Of a DNA stretch of 64,000 nucleotides, positions 46,743-56,833 are shown piece after piece (the stretch's first letter is position 1; the number at the start of each line of letters is the position of its first letter). Location of the stretch: positions 310,001 through 374,000 of the forward strand of contig CAJNAR010000146.1 of NCBI GenBank assembly GCA_905220665.1, written 5' to 3'. The translations under genes were made by a program, and so were the position numbers. The notes below the pieces were generated by a model, which searched no databases, had not been told where the DNA came from, and saw only the letters and a list, made by a program, of their open reading frames with translations. The DNA comes from Albugo candida (Eukaryota; Oomycota; Peronosporomycetes; Albuginales; Albuginaceae).

Positions 46743-48209
46743 ATGCACATCCACGCAGATGCTAATTCGAGATTGGAATTGAAACCACGTACAACTGAGT
46801 TACTTTATGAAAAGACACGAAAGAACTCTTTTAGCGGTGAGACCAAAGACGCGCCTGACGATATTTTATTTGTCAAAAGACCGACTGCGGGCTTCTTGCT
46901 TACTTATTGCACGTTTTATGCTGCTGGTGCGGCCATGATATCTATGTGGTCGTGCTTGACTTTGACATTAGATTTTTTTCAGGCAAAGTACCCTTTGAAT
47001 CGAGTCACTTTTGTGTTCCCAGTCATCAATATGTCGACTCTATTGCTGGTGTCGATATACATGATCCTGGCAGGGAGGCAAGCAAGTATCAAGCTGCGAA
47101 TGCATGGATCGCTAATGAGCTACGCGATATTCTCAGCAATGATCTTGTTTGTCAACCTTATTCATATCCACCAGAATACTGCGTATGTATGGACGATATT
47201 GGCACTTGTTTGCTCGACTATCAGTAGTTCGGTTTTGCAGTCATCGGTTTCCGGCTTGGCAGGAGTATTTGGACCAACTTTTATGCAAGCCATAGATGGT
47301 GGAAAAGGTTTTGGAGCCATTGTTTTATTCATCGTGCGCTTTGTCGTGATGTGGCTATTATCGGATGACCAAGAACGTTCCAGCAAAATCGCAATGATTG
47401 CTACCTTTAGCGTCGCATTTGTCCTTATTCTTCTTACATGGGTGTTGTATGTATTCCTAGATATGGTCTCGTTTGCGAGGCCTCTTTTGGAAGAATTTCT
47501 CTTAGTGCATGAAGCCTCGCCTGCAGAAACGCTTTTCTCGCCATTGCCAAGTCCATTGCGTGTCCACACTTTAGCGGAGGTCCTATCATATGACGAAGGT
47601 TCTCGATCAGAGAGAAGACTGTTAGTACCGAAACAGGTGAAGACTACACATTTTGTAGCTGAAGGATACGTCCGTCACAATGCGAATGCAACCTCGCTGT
47701 TTGGAGTATTGTGTACCGCATACAAGCCATTTCTTTCAGTTACTTTATCAAACTTGATCTGCTTGTCGTGTTTTCCTGGTATCATTGTTGCCATTCCATT
47801 GAAAAATTTAGACTTGTACGGGTGCTTTCCTGTGATATTGGTAGGATGCTTCAATATAGGTGATTTGGTGGGGAAGAGCCTTCCTGTGCACTGGATGGTT
47901 TTGAGTATAGACATGCTACATTGGTCGTGGATTTTACAATGTGGCTTTTTGATATTTTTTCTTTTTGATTATCTGAGCCCGCTCAATGACTTGATCACGA
48001 TTATAATGGTCTTGGGATTCGGAGTTACTTCAGGTTACGTGGCGACATGCAGTAACATGCTAGCCCCAACACTCTGTTCGGATTCTCAAAAAGAAATTGC
48101 TGGCATGGTCGGAGCGTTGTGCTCCATAGTTGGGCTATGTCTCGGTTCATATTGCGGCTTGGCACTCATCACAATTCTTCAGTTAATCCAGCTATTGCGA
48201 ACAGCTTGA
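46743..48209 (+). CDS. Equilibrative nucleoside transporter (SLC29/ENT)
   Basis: Single exon, 488 residues, with about 11 hydrophobic segments. The family starts at about residue 55 with TYCTFYAAGAAMISMWSCLT. The ENT hallmark FNIGDLVGK lies in the C-terminal half, with GFGVTSGYVATCSNMLAPTL and KEIAGMVGALCSIVGLCLGS near the end. A polar loop of about 70 residues (SPAETLFSPLPSPLRVHTLA, VLSYDEGSRSERRL) sits between helices 6 and 7, where ENTs have their large cytosolic loop. The first 50 residues are hydrophilic. It probably moves nucleosides or nucleobases across the plasma membrane; substrate and direction are not visible. Confidence 0.85.
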   Translation: MHIHADANSRLELKPRTTELLYEKTRKNSFSGETKDAPDDILFVKRPTAGFLLTYCTFYAAGAAMISMWSCLTLTLDFFQAKYPLNRVTFVFPVINMSTLLLVSIYMILAGRQASIKLRMHGSLMSYAIFSAMILFVNLIHIHQNTAYVWTILALVCSTISSSVLQSSVSGLAGVFGPTFMQAIDGGKGFGAIVLFIVRFVVMWLLSDDQERSSKIAMIATFSVAFVLILLTWVLYVFLDMVSFARPLLEEFLLVHEASPAETLFSPLPSPLRVHTLAEVLSYDEGSRSERRLLVPKQVKTTHFVAEGYVRHNANATSLFGVLCTAYKPFLSVTLSNLICLSCFPGIIVAIPLKNLDLYGCFPVILVGCFNIGDLVGKSLPVHWMVLSIDMLHWSWILQCGFLIFFLFDYLSPLNDLITIIMVLGFGVTSGYVATCSNMLAPTLCSDSQKEIAGMVGALCSIVGLCLGSYCGLALITILQLIQLLRTA

Positions 48210-48903
48210 CTAAGGAGCATGTGCACACCACAACACTGCGGCAATGTATTACAAATAAATGTCGATAAAGGAGCACTGTGCAGTTGTCTGTAATAGTTCC
48301 GACCAACCCATCTGACTGTTGGAAAAATGATTTTGGTCCAAAAAGCTCGAAGGAGACAAGACGTATACATTTCTTAGGTAAAACCAATTTGGCCATTGCT
48401 ATGATCAGCTGGATTGTAGTCAAACTGTGAAAGGCTGATATCATTCATATCATAAACTGTTGGCTCCGTCTTGTTTGAATCTTGAATGGGTTTCTCGCAG
48501 TGTTGTCCTTGCTGAGCTCTCACGTACTCATGCCCCTGTATTCCTTTTTCTCTATTCGGATGGAGTGGTGGAGTCGTCGAATGCTTTTGTCGCCCGTACT
48601 GATCCAATGGTCGACTCGGTTGATGGATCTGTTACTCTCGATTACAATTGAGAGCTACCCCGAATGAGGATGCGTACCGTCGTCGACGAGCTCAAACGTG
48701 TTCTAGTTGGTACAGCGGGTGTATTTGGAGCATTAAAACGTGGTTGGTCATCACTTGTCACGCCCTATAGAGTTGACCATAGTTTTTCAATGGAGCTAGA
48801 TCAAGCTTATGAGCATTACATTGTTCGGGACTAGATATGCTGGTAGATGAGCTCTACTGGGCTACAAAGAGTCATGTAGAATAAACATCGGTACTCATGG
48901 TAT
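48210..48903. other. Opposed short frames, no firm gene
   Basis: A minus frame (48374-48627, following an AACAG acceptor) reads PSRPLDQYGRQKHSTTPPLH and ends DHSNGQIGFT. It could be a last exon of RAD52, but the needed intron of about 280 bp would be unlike any other here. The plus strand holds the frame listed separately. Confidence 0.35.
48664..48834 (+). CDS. Possible 56-residue protein, unrecognised
   Basis: An ATG-started frame reading RTVVDELKRVLVGTAGVFGA, then LKRGWSSLVTPYRVDHSFSM and ending YEHYIVRD before TAG. Composition is protein-like, but there is no family match and the opposite strand also has open frames. It may be a last exon of an undetected plus-strand gene. Confidence 0.3.
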   Translation: MRMRTVVDELKRVLVGTAGVFGALKRGWSSLVTPYRVDHSFSMELDQAYEHYIVRD

Positions 48904-49762
48904 CTAATTTTTGATAAAAGTCACCTTTTCCGCAAGAGCATCGCGAACGTGCTACAAAAGATAAAATATAGTCATGTCTGGAGTCGCGTGACACAATCCT
49001 CTGGCTTACCTCCTTGTCGTAACACGAGTTTCCAAGATACTCTCCAAACAAACGAAGTGCACGTTTACGAGCATCAGATATACTCGCCTACGAGTGAATC
49101 AAAATGATCAAAAACGCAGCGCGGTGGTGACAAATTACTTACTTTTTTTGCTTGCTCCAAGGCAGCTCCCAAATCGCGCTGACCATCAGCTTGCCCAAAT
49201 CCAACGTCTTCATGTGACGTCCCATCTTTTAGCTCAATGCGAACAAGCGAGCTGAAGGCTATGCTCCATTTATCCTGCTTTTTCTCTCTCTATATATATA
49301 TGGAGAAGATTGACAAACCAGCATAAAGTTCAATTATGTGCGCATTACATATTCTTCCTTGCATTCCAAAAGACGACATGACCACCCATTGAACCCAAAC
49401 GTCTGATTCGCGAGCTCGATAGCTTTACAGCTCTCAATATAAGTAAGTCGAGTTCCCCGTGGTCCTGGCCGACGCGACAGATTTTCTTTTCCGAGTTTTT
49501 GATGCAGCATTTTATCTGTGTTCATTTTGTCGTTTTCGCTGAAGGAACTTGCTCCAAACAGGGACGGTCGAAATACATTTGATAGTATGGTGTCCGCAAC
49601 ATGTTTCGACACTTGTGTGAATAAAGATGACTTCCACTCGTTCAGATCGATTGAATCGGTGATGACATTAAGATGTGGAATAGATGTGCATTGCTGATCT
49701 ATCCTCCTTCCACTTTGCGCTGTAGCCTCCTGTTGGTTGACTTGGGCCAGCTTTCTTTTCAT
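48904..49762 (-). CDS. RAD52: RAD52 DNA-annealing protein
   Basis: Single-strand annealing and recombination mediator. Exons 49762-49349, 49274-49143, 49087-49010 and 48951-48904, with introns of 74, 55 and 58 bp, give 223 residues. Exon 1 ends with the RAD52 core: RRPGPRGTRLTYIESCKAIE, FGFNGWSCRLLECKEEY. Exon 2 has DKWSIAFSSLVRIELKDGTS, then HEDVGFGQADGQ. Exon 3 has SISDARKRALRLFGEYLGN. These are the DNA-binding and oligomerising segments. The protein is shorter than yeast RAD52 and seems to lack the C-terminal RPA/RAD51-binding half, much as in plants. The first acceptor is a tandem AAGCAG site. The start is the ATG at 49762; the frame is open upstream from a TTG only. Confidence 0.88.
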
Positions 49763-49958
49763 CGTGAAAAAATCGTCCAGTGAGAGTACTTTACTTCGCA
49801 AAAGTAGTACTAGAAATATAATTGGCAATATATAAATAAACTAGTGTGCAGCGACTAAAGTATGGACACTTGGCAGGATTTCAAGATGACCAATCAAAGC
49901 ATTTCTGTAGTTGATCACAAATCGCATTGGATATTATACGTCATCTCCAAGCTAAAAC

Positions 49959-50245
49959 ATGTCCGACATCAACTCTTTAGTTGTGCAGCCATTGCAAGAA
50001 TTCTTCCAAAATAGCCTTCATCTGTTCAAAAAGTGTACCAAACCAGATCGTAAAGGTAGCGTGTCGTGTCTGCGTCTTGTACGTCCTCCTTTAACTTAAT
50101 TGTGCTGTAAATGGATTGTGTAGAGTTCTATCGCATTGCCGGTGCAACAATGGTTGGATTTCTGCTAATGGGATTCACCGGATTCTTTGTCAAATTGATA
50201 CACATTCCCATCAATAACATTCTCGTGGGGGGAGGAAGTGTGTAA
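49959..50245 (+). CDS. SEC61G: SEC61 gamma, translocon subunit
   Basis: Small tail-anchored subunit of the ER protein-conducting channel. Exons 49959-50055 and 50124-50245 join in phase 1 over a 68-bp intron, giving 72 residues, a normal length. Before the intron: [20 protein letters not shown]. After it: [20 protein letters not shown], then [20 protein letters not shown]. The [10 protein letters not shown] motif, the single membrane helix and the IPINNI end are family hallmarks. Too short and too split to appear as one open frame. It is divergent from RAD52, 196 bp apart. Confidence 0.95.
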
Positions 50246-50546
50246 TTGAATGATAGAGACAAGAAGGCTTAAAAAGTAGCATTTTTACGAGTCACTCATT
50301 ATCTTCGGCTACAAATTGAGCTAAAACTACTTTCTAGCGTGACATCTCTCCGGACGCAATGCGAATCTTAGTCATCTAACCATTCATCATCTCGTCGGCT
50401 TTTTGGCTCGATCTTTCACTGCATAAGGCGGAAATCTCCAAGGCTTTGTTACCAGCTACATACAAAATGAGATGTTGCACTAGGACACAAAACCTTCGAT
50501 CTTCACACGAAATTCAAGAGGGACACTATACTGCGCTTCTCCGCTC
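50246..50546. other. Intergenic, no gene seen
   Basis: Lies between convergent SEC61 gamma and ankyrin genes; a plus frame from 50446 lies mainly antisense to the ankyrin exon. Confidence 0.45.
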
Positions 50547-51432
50547 TCAATATCTCCTATGGTTCTTCAATACCATCACGACACTGCTATGTCCCGAAAA
50601 ACGAGCAAATACAACAGGTGTCAATCCGTTCACATCCTCTACATCCAGCTTTGCTGATGGTCGCGAGAGAATGTATGTAACAACTTCTGTAAATCCCTGC
50701 AAACAAGCGATGTGCAACGGAGTCCATCCAAAGCAATCCCTTTCATTTACGAATGAACCGCCGTGCTTTGTCGAAAGAAATTGAGCCACAGGCTCGAAGT
50801 GTCCACGGATAGTGGCCCAATGAATCGGGCGTAGGCCCTCGCGATCTTTTGCACCCGTATATGCTCCAAGAGATATAAGTCTCTGGACGAGAGGTTTGTT
50901 ATCCATCAGAATTTCCGTATGTATGGGAGTATACTGATCTCGCGTATTTTGTAAGTTTAGATTAGCACCACGCCCAATTAATAGCTGGATGAGAGGATCG
51001 TGCTGCTGTTGGATGCATATGTTCAAAACAAGCTGACCATTAAGACCACGGGCATCCGATTGATTTGGATGTGTGCCAAGTACCGCATACATCTGCGATA
51101 TATCTCCATTTAAGGCTGCTGTTATAGCACTGGGAGAAGATGTTAAGAGCCATGCGAAATGTTCACGAAAGAATCGTTTCAAGCCAAAAAAAATATGTTT
51201 GCGGTTTGCGATTTTGAAGTTCCAACGGTGGACGAGAGAGAAGAAGTATTCGCTTTCGTATTTGAGCAACAGCAAGTCTGCGTCGTTTGTATTCTACTTG
51301 TGCATATTGAAACTGCAATGTATCGATGACGGGTCCATCTCTCCAAGCATACTCAATGCTCGTCCATTCCACAATCGCCTTTCCTTTAAAATCTCTACTA
51401 CAACACTCCACTGGTCGCTGTTGCATTATCAT
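50547..51432 (-). CDS. Ankyrin-repeat protein
   Basis: The C-terminal part, from about 51150 down to 50547, encodes at least four ankyrin repeats: LVLNICIQQQHDPLIQLLIG, YTPIHTEILMDNKPLVQRLI, LRPIHWATIRGHFEPVAQFL and GWTPLHIACLQGFTEVVTYI. The N-terminal part reads MIMQQRPVECCSRDFKGKAI, then a basic helix (KRRRLAVAQIRKRILLL). It lies in another frame and must be spliced to the repeats between 51125 and 51275. A GTGAAC...CCCAG intron of only 37 bp would join the two frames as ETILS|AITAALNGD, but that is shorter than any other intron here. The frame is also open above 51432 (to about 51533), so a further 5' exon is possible. Function unknown. Confidence 0.65.
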
Positions 51433-52086
51433 TGACGCGAATTCATTTTCAGATGAGTTATTTGTGTTTTGTTCGTCAATTACAATTTCGGCTTCTTTCT
51501 CACTGATTTGTTCGATATGACCAGAGTTCTAGAAAGATGAGTTGTTGTCCACTGCAAGTCTCCGATGTCTACCCATTCATCCAAAAGGGCAATGACGCTA
51601 CTCTTTTTATAGAGCACACCGAATCATGTGATGAACCCATATTGTGCATGCATACTTTATTGCAAATTATGTTATGACAATAGGCTTTCTCATCGTACGT
51701 CACCTAAAGCATTAAATTTTCTCAAGCTCTGATCGCAAATGCTGAGACGTCGACTTACATTATAATGGCTTCCTAAGGGGATAGAGTGGCGTACACAAGT
51801 TGTTATCACCTTGTTGCTGGAGCAGAATCGATTAAGCGGATGGTTACGAGTTTTCTCATTTGAACATGCTCTAACTTATGCCCACGTTGCTGCTTGTATG
51901 TGAGACCGTATGAATTCTGTTACCAATCACTCTACATGAGATGCTCATCTGGGGAAGTAAAGAATAATAAGCGAAAAATCATGGGATTCGATTCCCATCA
52001 GTCTGTTTGTGATGTCTGCCTCACGCTACATTAAGATAAGACACGACAGCAAAATTGTTAAGGTATCCTGCACTGCATTGTTGCTG
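51433..52086. other. Intergenic; left edge of the duplication
   Basis: No gene seen. Duplicated sequence starts at about 51936. It contains a lone T-arm-like stretch near 51984-51995 (see rejected items). Confidence 0.5.
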
Positions 52087-55000
52087 TTAAATTGAGTATA
52101 ACACTGCCCACCAGAGTGTAAAACATATGCAGGTAGCAATCACTAATGCCAAGATAGTGTTGTTTCTCATTTTCTTTTGACGAATACTGGCAACTAAATT
52201 GTGAATGCCAGCAAATGAGTCTGTGGTGGTTGTCATCTTGTTCCGCGATGTAGTCATGTGAGATCGTTGATTCTCCAAAGCATTCTTTGCTGCCATAGCC
52301 TGCCTAAAACACGTGAGTCTTTGCATTGTTGGAGATAAATTGTGCAAGAGATTACTGAAGAATCGTGCTCGCAAGTGATCGGGAAGATTCCACCTTTGAT
52401 CGTTCATGTAATAATCCTTCAACATCTGAATCGTTTCCAGCAGCAAAACTTGATCTTCACCTCGAGAACACTTTTAGAAAACAAATGAATGTATCACAAA
52501 TCCTGCGTTCACAAACCTATTTCCAAATAAATTTGCTGCATCCCGTTTCTCCTGAATGACGGCCTATCAGTAATGACGACACGTGAAATGAGATCCTGTA
52601 TGAAATTGATGTTGAACGGCACCGTGCTCCTTCGAAAGTCCGATTTGAGATCAAAATAAATCTCTCGATAGCGTTGCAACAAAGCTTCTTGCACTTTACT
52701 CGAGGAATTTTGTATATACGAGTTCATGTCATCAATTGTTTCTGAAAGCTGCAAGTCACAAAATTGCTGCTGTTACAGTCACTCCTTCGATATAACCAAA
52801 CTAAAGATATCACAAACTCTTCCCAAATTGGTCTCAATATCACATATCAGAATTCTTTCTTCTTGTCTCCCGAGGGTGGGATTCTCTATAGAGTTTGTCA
52901 TAGTGGTTTGAACGCTATTCAACGAGAAAGCAGGCGTACACCTTCATCAAAGTATGTAGAAGTGCACTTGTTCATCCTCTTGTCCAATTCATTCAAGGCG
53001 GTGATGTTTACTTCCAACTGACGTTCCAAAGATCGCGCTGTTTGTTTAAGATCATCCCATGACCGAGCGGCTTGCATCATTGTCAACAGCTTTGTATAAA
53101 AGAAGAAGACATGGGTCAGGTCAAAAAACGGGTTCGAGTAACTTGTTTTCATTAAGTAATGTCACTCGTAATCGTGCCTATACTAAACAGTCCCTTCAAA
53201 TAGGTGAAAATTTCGCACAAAAGCAGTGCGGTGAGTTTGAACTACGGGCATACCAGACCACTCATGGTTCTAAGGAATCTATTTTATCAGTGATTATATG
53301 CTGTAAATAATCCGGAGTCAGTTTCGATGAGTACACCTTCAACTTCTGCCTCTAATCTTTCAAAAACAATGTCTCCCGGTGGCAAAATAGAGAAGTAACA
53401 AGTACCACAAAATCCCAGCCAAGCATGTGCTCCACGTGATTCACTCGCATGTAGTATATGTCGGAGACATTTGATTTCTTGATTGAGCGTATCAACCACG
53501 CATTGGACATGCAACGTCGATATTTAATAGGAAATACCAATGCCTCCCACCGTAAGCTGAACCTGGATGAGATGCCTAAACTTGATATTTTAGATATTTA
53601 CGGATTCAAAGTGTTCGATCTATATCGTTTCGAACAGTTCTGTATCAGTTACGTGGACGAAAAATTGCAGCAATCGTTTATCAACGTTGCGGGGTCAGAA
53701 CAAGATGAATATGCTTCAGAAGGCATTGAATAGACTTTCATCCCATTCTTTAATGATAAGGTAGCTTGTAATTTGATGGATGCAAACTATGCAAAGCAAA
53801 CAACACAAATAGTAGCTGAAGCTCCCGGAATTTTCTGGTTCTGGATGATACAGTTAAGACGATGCATTCACAGGAAGGCGAAGCCATCGACAAAACATTC
53901 TTGGATAAGGTCACCAGTACTCATCAAAATCATCCTCACTTTGCGAAGCGTGGTCGAGATTTTGAGATACGTCATTATGCTGGCACAGTACAATATCATA
54001 CACACGGTTTCAGAGATACCAACAAGGGGGCAGTGAGTTCGGAGCTGTATTCAATGTTCCGATACCTTTTTCCAGCATCAGTTATGGAGGAGGAAGAAAA
54101 ATGGTCATCCAATCGACGGAAACAAATGGCTGCTCCTACCGCGGGATCCAAGATCCGAACACAGTGTGAAGCTTTGATACAAACCTTGATGGAGTGTTCA
54201 CCTCATCATGTTCGGTGCCTTAAGTCAAATGATTAAAAGCAAGCCAATTATTTTGATGACGGCCGTGTCTTGCAATAAATACAATACCCTGGTTTACTAG
54301 AGAATTTACGCGTTAGACGGTCTGGTTTTGCATTTCGTGGAGAGTATGGACGATTCCTTGATCGCTTTCGTATCATTTCGTCACAAACATATCCTGAGCA
54401 CGTATTCACCGGCAGCGACAAGAAAGGGACTCAATTGATATTGCGATCCGCAGCGGAGGGTATAACAGAACTGAAAGAAGAGGCACAATTGGGCAAGACA
54501 ATGGTATTCATTCGAACACTGGAGACATTGTTTGCAATTGAAAAGGTACGAGAGGAAGTTATCGGAAGATATGTTCGAAATATTCAGCACGTTTGGCGAT
54601 CATATTTTGGAAAGCGATATTTTTTGAGATTAAATCACGACATTTCAGAATTATATGAAACAAACCGAAACTTTGTCAGCGTGTGAGTATTTGTCGACCA
54701 TTTTATGGAAAGTACTTATTAAAAGAAAACACGGATGAATTACATTCGAGGATCTGTTCTACGGTGATTACGAAAAACCCATATTTGCCGACTTCGTTGA
54801 TAAAATAAGGCGACGGGCTGCTCCTCGAAACAGCACGAAGAAAATTGAACATACTAAAGATGTTTGGGATTATGGATCAGTCCATTCCGGTTCTCGCTTA
54901 CTGGTTCTCTCAGATCAGTATTTGTACATAATAGAGGAAATAATTCCATCAGTAGAGTGTGGTGCTTCCAGGAATGGGAAAATCCAAAATAAACCGACTT

Positions 55001-55271
55001 TTACTCTGAGACAACGAGCACATATTACAACGATCGAAGGCATACTTCTCAGTGCATACGTCGACCCATGTTTATTCTTCAGATCCAACCAGAACCCGAT
55101 TGAAGGAGCCCAACCGGAAGAATTGGCTCGAGGATCGAAGCGTGTTGAACTGCATGGATACTGGGGAAAAAATTGGACTGGTACTATACTCCCGTTCGTA
55201 TTCACGATTCTTGCGTTGGCAATATATCAACCGAAATGCTGGAGGATCAACTGTTTCTGTCGGAGAAGAAG
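51936..55271. repeat. Segmental duplication, copy A
   Basis: Colinear with 60558-64000 at an offset of 8622 bp through the SNARE gene, drifting to about 8730 bp further right as indels accumulate. The two copies differ by a few percent by eye. The block holds a GOS1-type SNARE gene (-) and most of a decayed myosin (+), head to head. The right limit of homology cannot be seen, because copy B runs off the window. Confidence 0.93.
52087..53080 (-). CDS. GOSR1-like: GOS1-type Golgi Qb-SNARE, copy A
   Basis: Membrane-fusion protein of the Golgi. Model: exons 53080-52942, 52885-52818, 52748-52623, 52551-52513 and 52470-52087, giving 251 residues, as long as human GOSR1. It starts MMQAARSWDDLKQTARSLER, as GOS1 proteins do. 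Exons 2 and 3 give DIETNLGRLSETIDDMNSYI and ALLQRYREIYFDLKSDFRRS. The SNARE helix and tail anchor follow: AMAAKNALENQR, TTDSFAGIHNLVASIRQKKM, then the membrane helix NTILALVIATCICFTLWWAV. The short exon 4 (EKRDAANLFGN) is the least certain part: reading through without intron 3 and using a different donor also keeps a frame. An in-frame ATG 72 bp upstream is an alternative start. Confidence 0.72.
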
Positions 55272-55816
55272 TCAGAGATTGTGAGTCTCTTAGCTGACGC
55301 AATAAGGCTACTAGGTGGCGGGAAAACGATTCCGATACAATTTGAAAATTCTGTACAACTACGTACTGCTTCAAACAAAGAGCTCTCACGATCACCTCAG
55401 CAGAAGATCATATTTTCTACAGCAGATTGCGATGAGTTGAAGCTCACTGAGATCAGAACTCGCTTCAGATTTAAGCACCCACCGGAGTTCCCAAAGAGTA
55501 TAGCGTGAACCGTCGAAAGCGTGCAGAAGCAAGACGTCAACGCTCAGAGGCAATCAGAGAAGAAGAACGTGCACAACGCGCTCAACGCCGGGCACAATTA
55601 GAGCAAGAACGAGAGCATGAACGTATTGAACGAATAAAAATACGAAAAGTTAAAAAGCAAGCTGATAAAGACGCCAGAACGCGGGCCAGTCGGAGCTCGG
55701 ATTCGAATGCGTCTTTGTTGGTACAATTGGCGTCCACTTACGTGATGCCAATGCATCAAATAGGTGGCAACGACCCAGGCTTTTACAGTAAAATTCAGGG
55801 CGGAAATAGGTAATAA
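53410..55816 (+). pseudogene. Decayed class I myosin, copy A
   Basis: Clear myosin motor pieces in order: [45 protein letters not shown]-like text, NHPHFAKRGRDFEIRHYAGT and ECSPHHVRCLKSND. An IQ neck follows (VRNIQHVWRSYFGKRYFLRL), then a TH1-type tail (SRLLVLSDQYLYIIEE) and a basic Arg/Glu-rich coiled end (55508-55813). Lesions: TAG replacing the expected Trp after EGIE (53731), a frameshift near 53830, TAA at 54234 and about 54276, a frameshift near 54670 and a loss of about 14 bp near 54750. The motor N-terminus with the P-loop is absent. It cannot make a working myosin as it stands. Confidence 0.88.
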
Positions 55817-56108
55817 GCACGCTGCGGTTTTTGCAGCAAGTCGCTGAAACGCACGGTAGACGATGTTCTTAACCTTAGCTTTCAGTTGTCCCGAGAATGG
55901 AAAGATATGTTTAGATTGTGAGTGGAGAATGGTAGAGGTGTTGACTTGTTGCTAAGGTTAAATACTTAGGTCCTCCCAGCGGTGACTACCTTGCCATTTT
56001 TATATGGAAAATAAGAAAAGCCTTTCTTGAATACTTAATCGGTAGTGTCGTGTAATCAGTAAACAACATGATTACGTCATCTCGCTAACTTAAACTTAGT
56101 CTATATTC
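55817..56108. other. Spacer, no gene seen
   Basis: Short AT-rich stretch between the myosin tail and the tandem repeat. Confidence 0.45.
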
Positions 56109-56741
56109 TCACTTTATTCTTTATGTAAACCAAATCGCAAGGGAAAAAAGAATGAATATAGAACGCAATCCGCCCCATACAAAAAGAAAGTTAAAGCGTT
56201 CCATATCGCAATCAGTAGGTTATTCGTTCACCTCTTTCCAGTATTGTGCTACATCGGGTCTTCTAGTTATTTTAGTAAATAGGTAAATTACATAGTTTAA
56301 TGAAATGATTGCATGATGTCAACCTTCTTAACCACGAAAACAGCCTCACTTTATTCTTTATGTAAACCAAATCGCAAGGGAAAAAAGAATGAATATAGAA
56401 CGCAATCCGCCCCATACAAAAAGAAAGTCAAAGCGTTCCATATCGCAATCAGTAGGTTATTCGTTCACCTCTTTCCAGTATTGTGCTACATCGGGTCTTC
56501 TAGTTATTTTAGTAAATAGGTAAGTTACATAGTTTAATGAAATGATTGCATGATGTCAACCTTCTTAACCACGAAAACAGCCTCACTTTATTCTTTATGT
56601 AAACCAAATCGCAAGGGAAAAAAGAATGAATATAGAACGCAATCCGCCCCATACAAAAAGAAAGTCAAAGCGTTCTATATCGAAATCGGCAGGTTATTCG
56701 TTCACCTCTTTCTAGTATTGTGCAACGTTGAGGCACTTAAT
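56109..56741 (+). repeat. 237-bp tandem repeat, about 2.7 units
   Basis: Units begin at 56109, 56346 and 56583, each with TCACTTTATTCTTTATGTAA, so the period is exactly 237 bp. Units 1 and 2 are nearly identical; unit 3 has more changes and diverges after about 56720. Because 237 is a multiple of three, the same frame (FLTTKTASLYSLCKPNRKGK, then KNEYRTQSAPYKKKV) is kept in units 2 and 3. It sits directly upstream of the HAD gene. Confidence 0.93.
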
Positions 56742-56833
56742 TTTTTCTTCTTTGTGGCGAATGTTCTCCGGCATTCCATTCATCCCTGGCAAGCTCCAGA
56801 CACAATTATAACTATCATTTTCAAATTGGTCTT

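Noticed and set aside
51126..51162. 37-bp intron in the ankyrin gene
   Set aside because: It fixes the frame but is shorter than every other intron in the window (42 bp or more), so I report the join as unresolved instead of accepting it.
51984..51995. T-arm/B-box-like GGATTCGATTCC, also near 60606 in copy B, suggesting a tRNA or tRNA-derived SINE
   Set aside because: No A box or acceptor-stem pairing was found at the right distance. The motif is simply shared by the duplication, and copy B has changed one base of it.
53287..53514. Minus frame with DIVFERLEAEVEGVLIETD, possibly a third gene between the SNARE and myosin
   Set aside because: It lies opposite decayed myosin sequence, has no ATG-supported model and differs between the two copies only as neutral DNA would.
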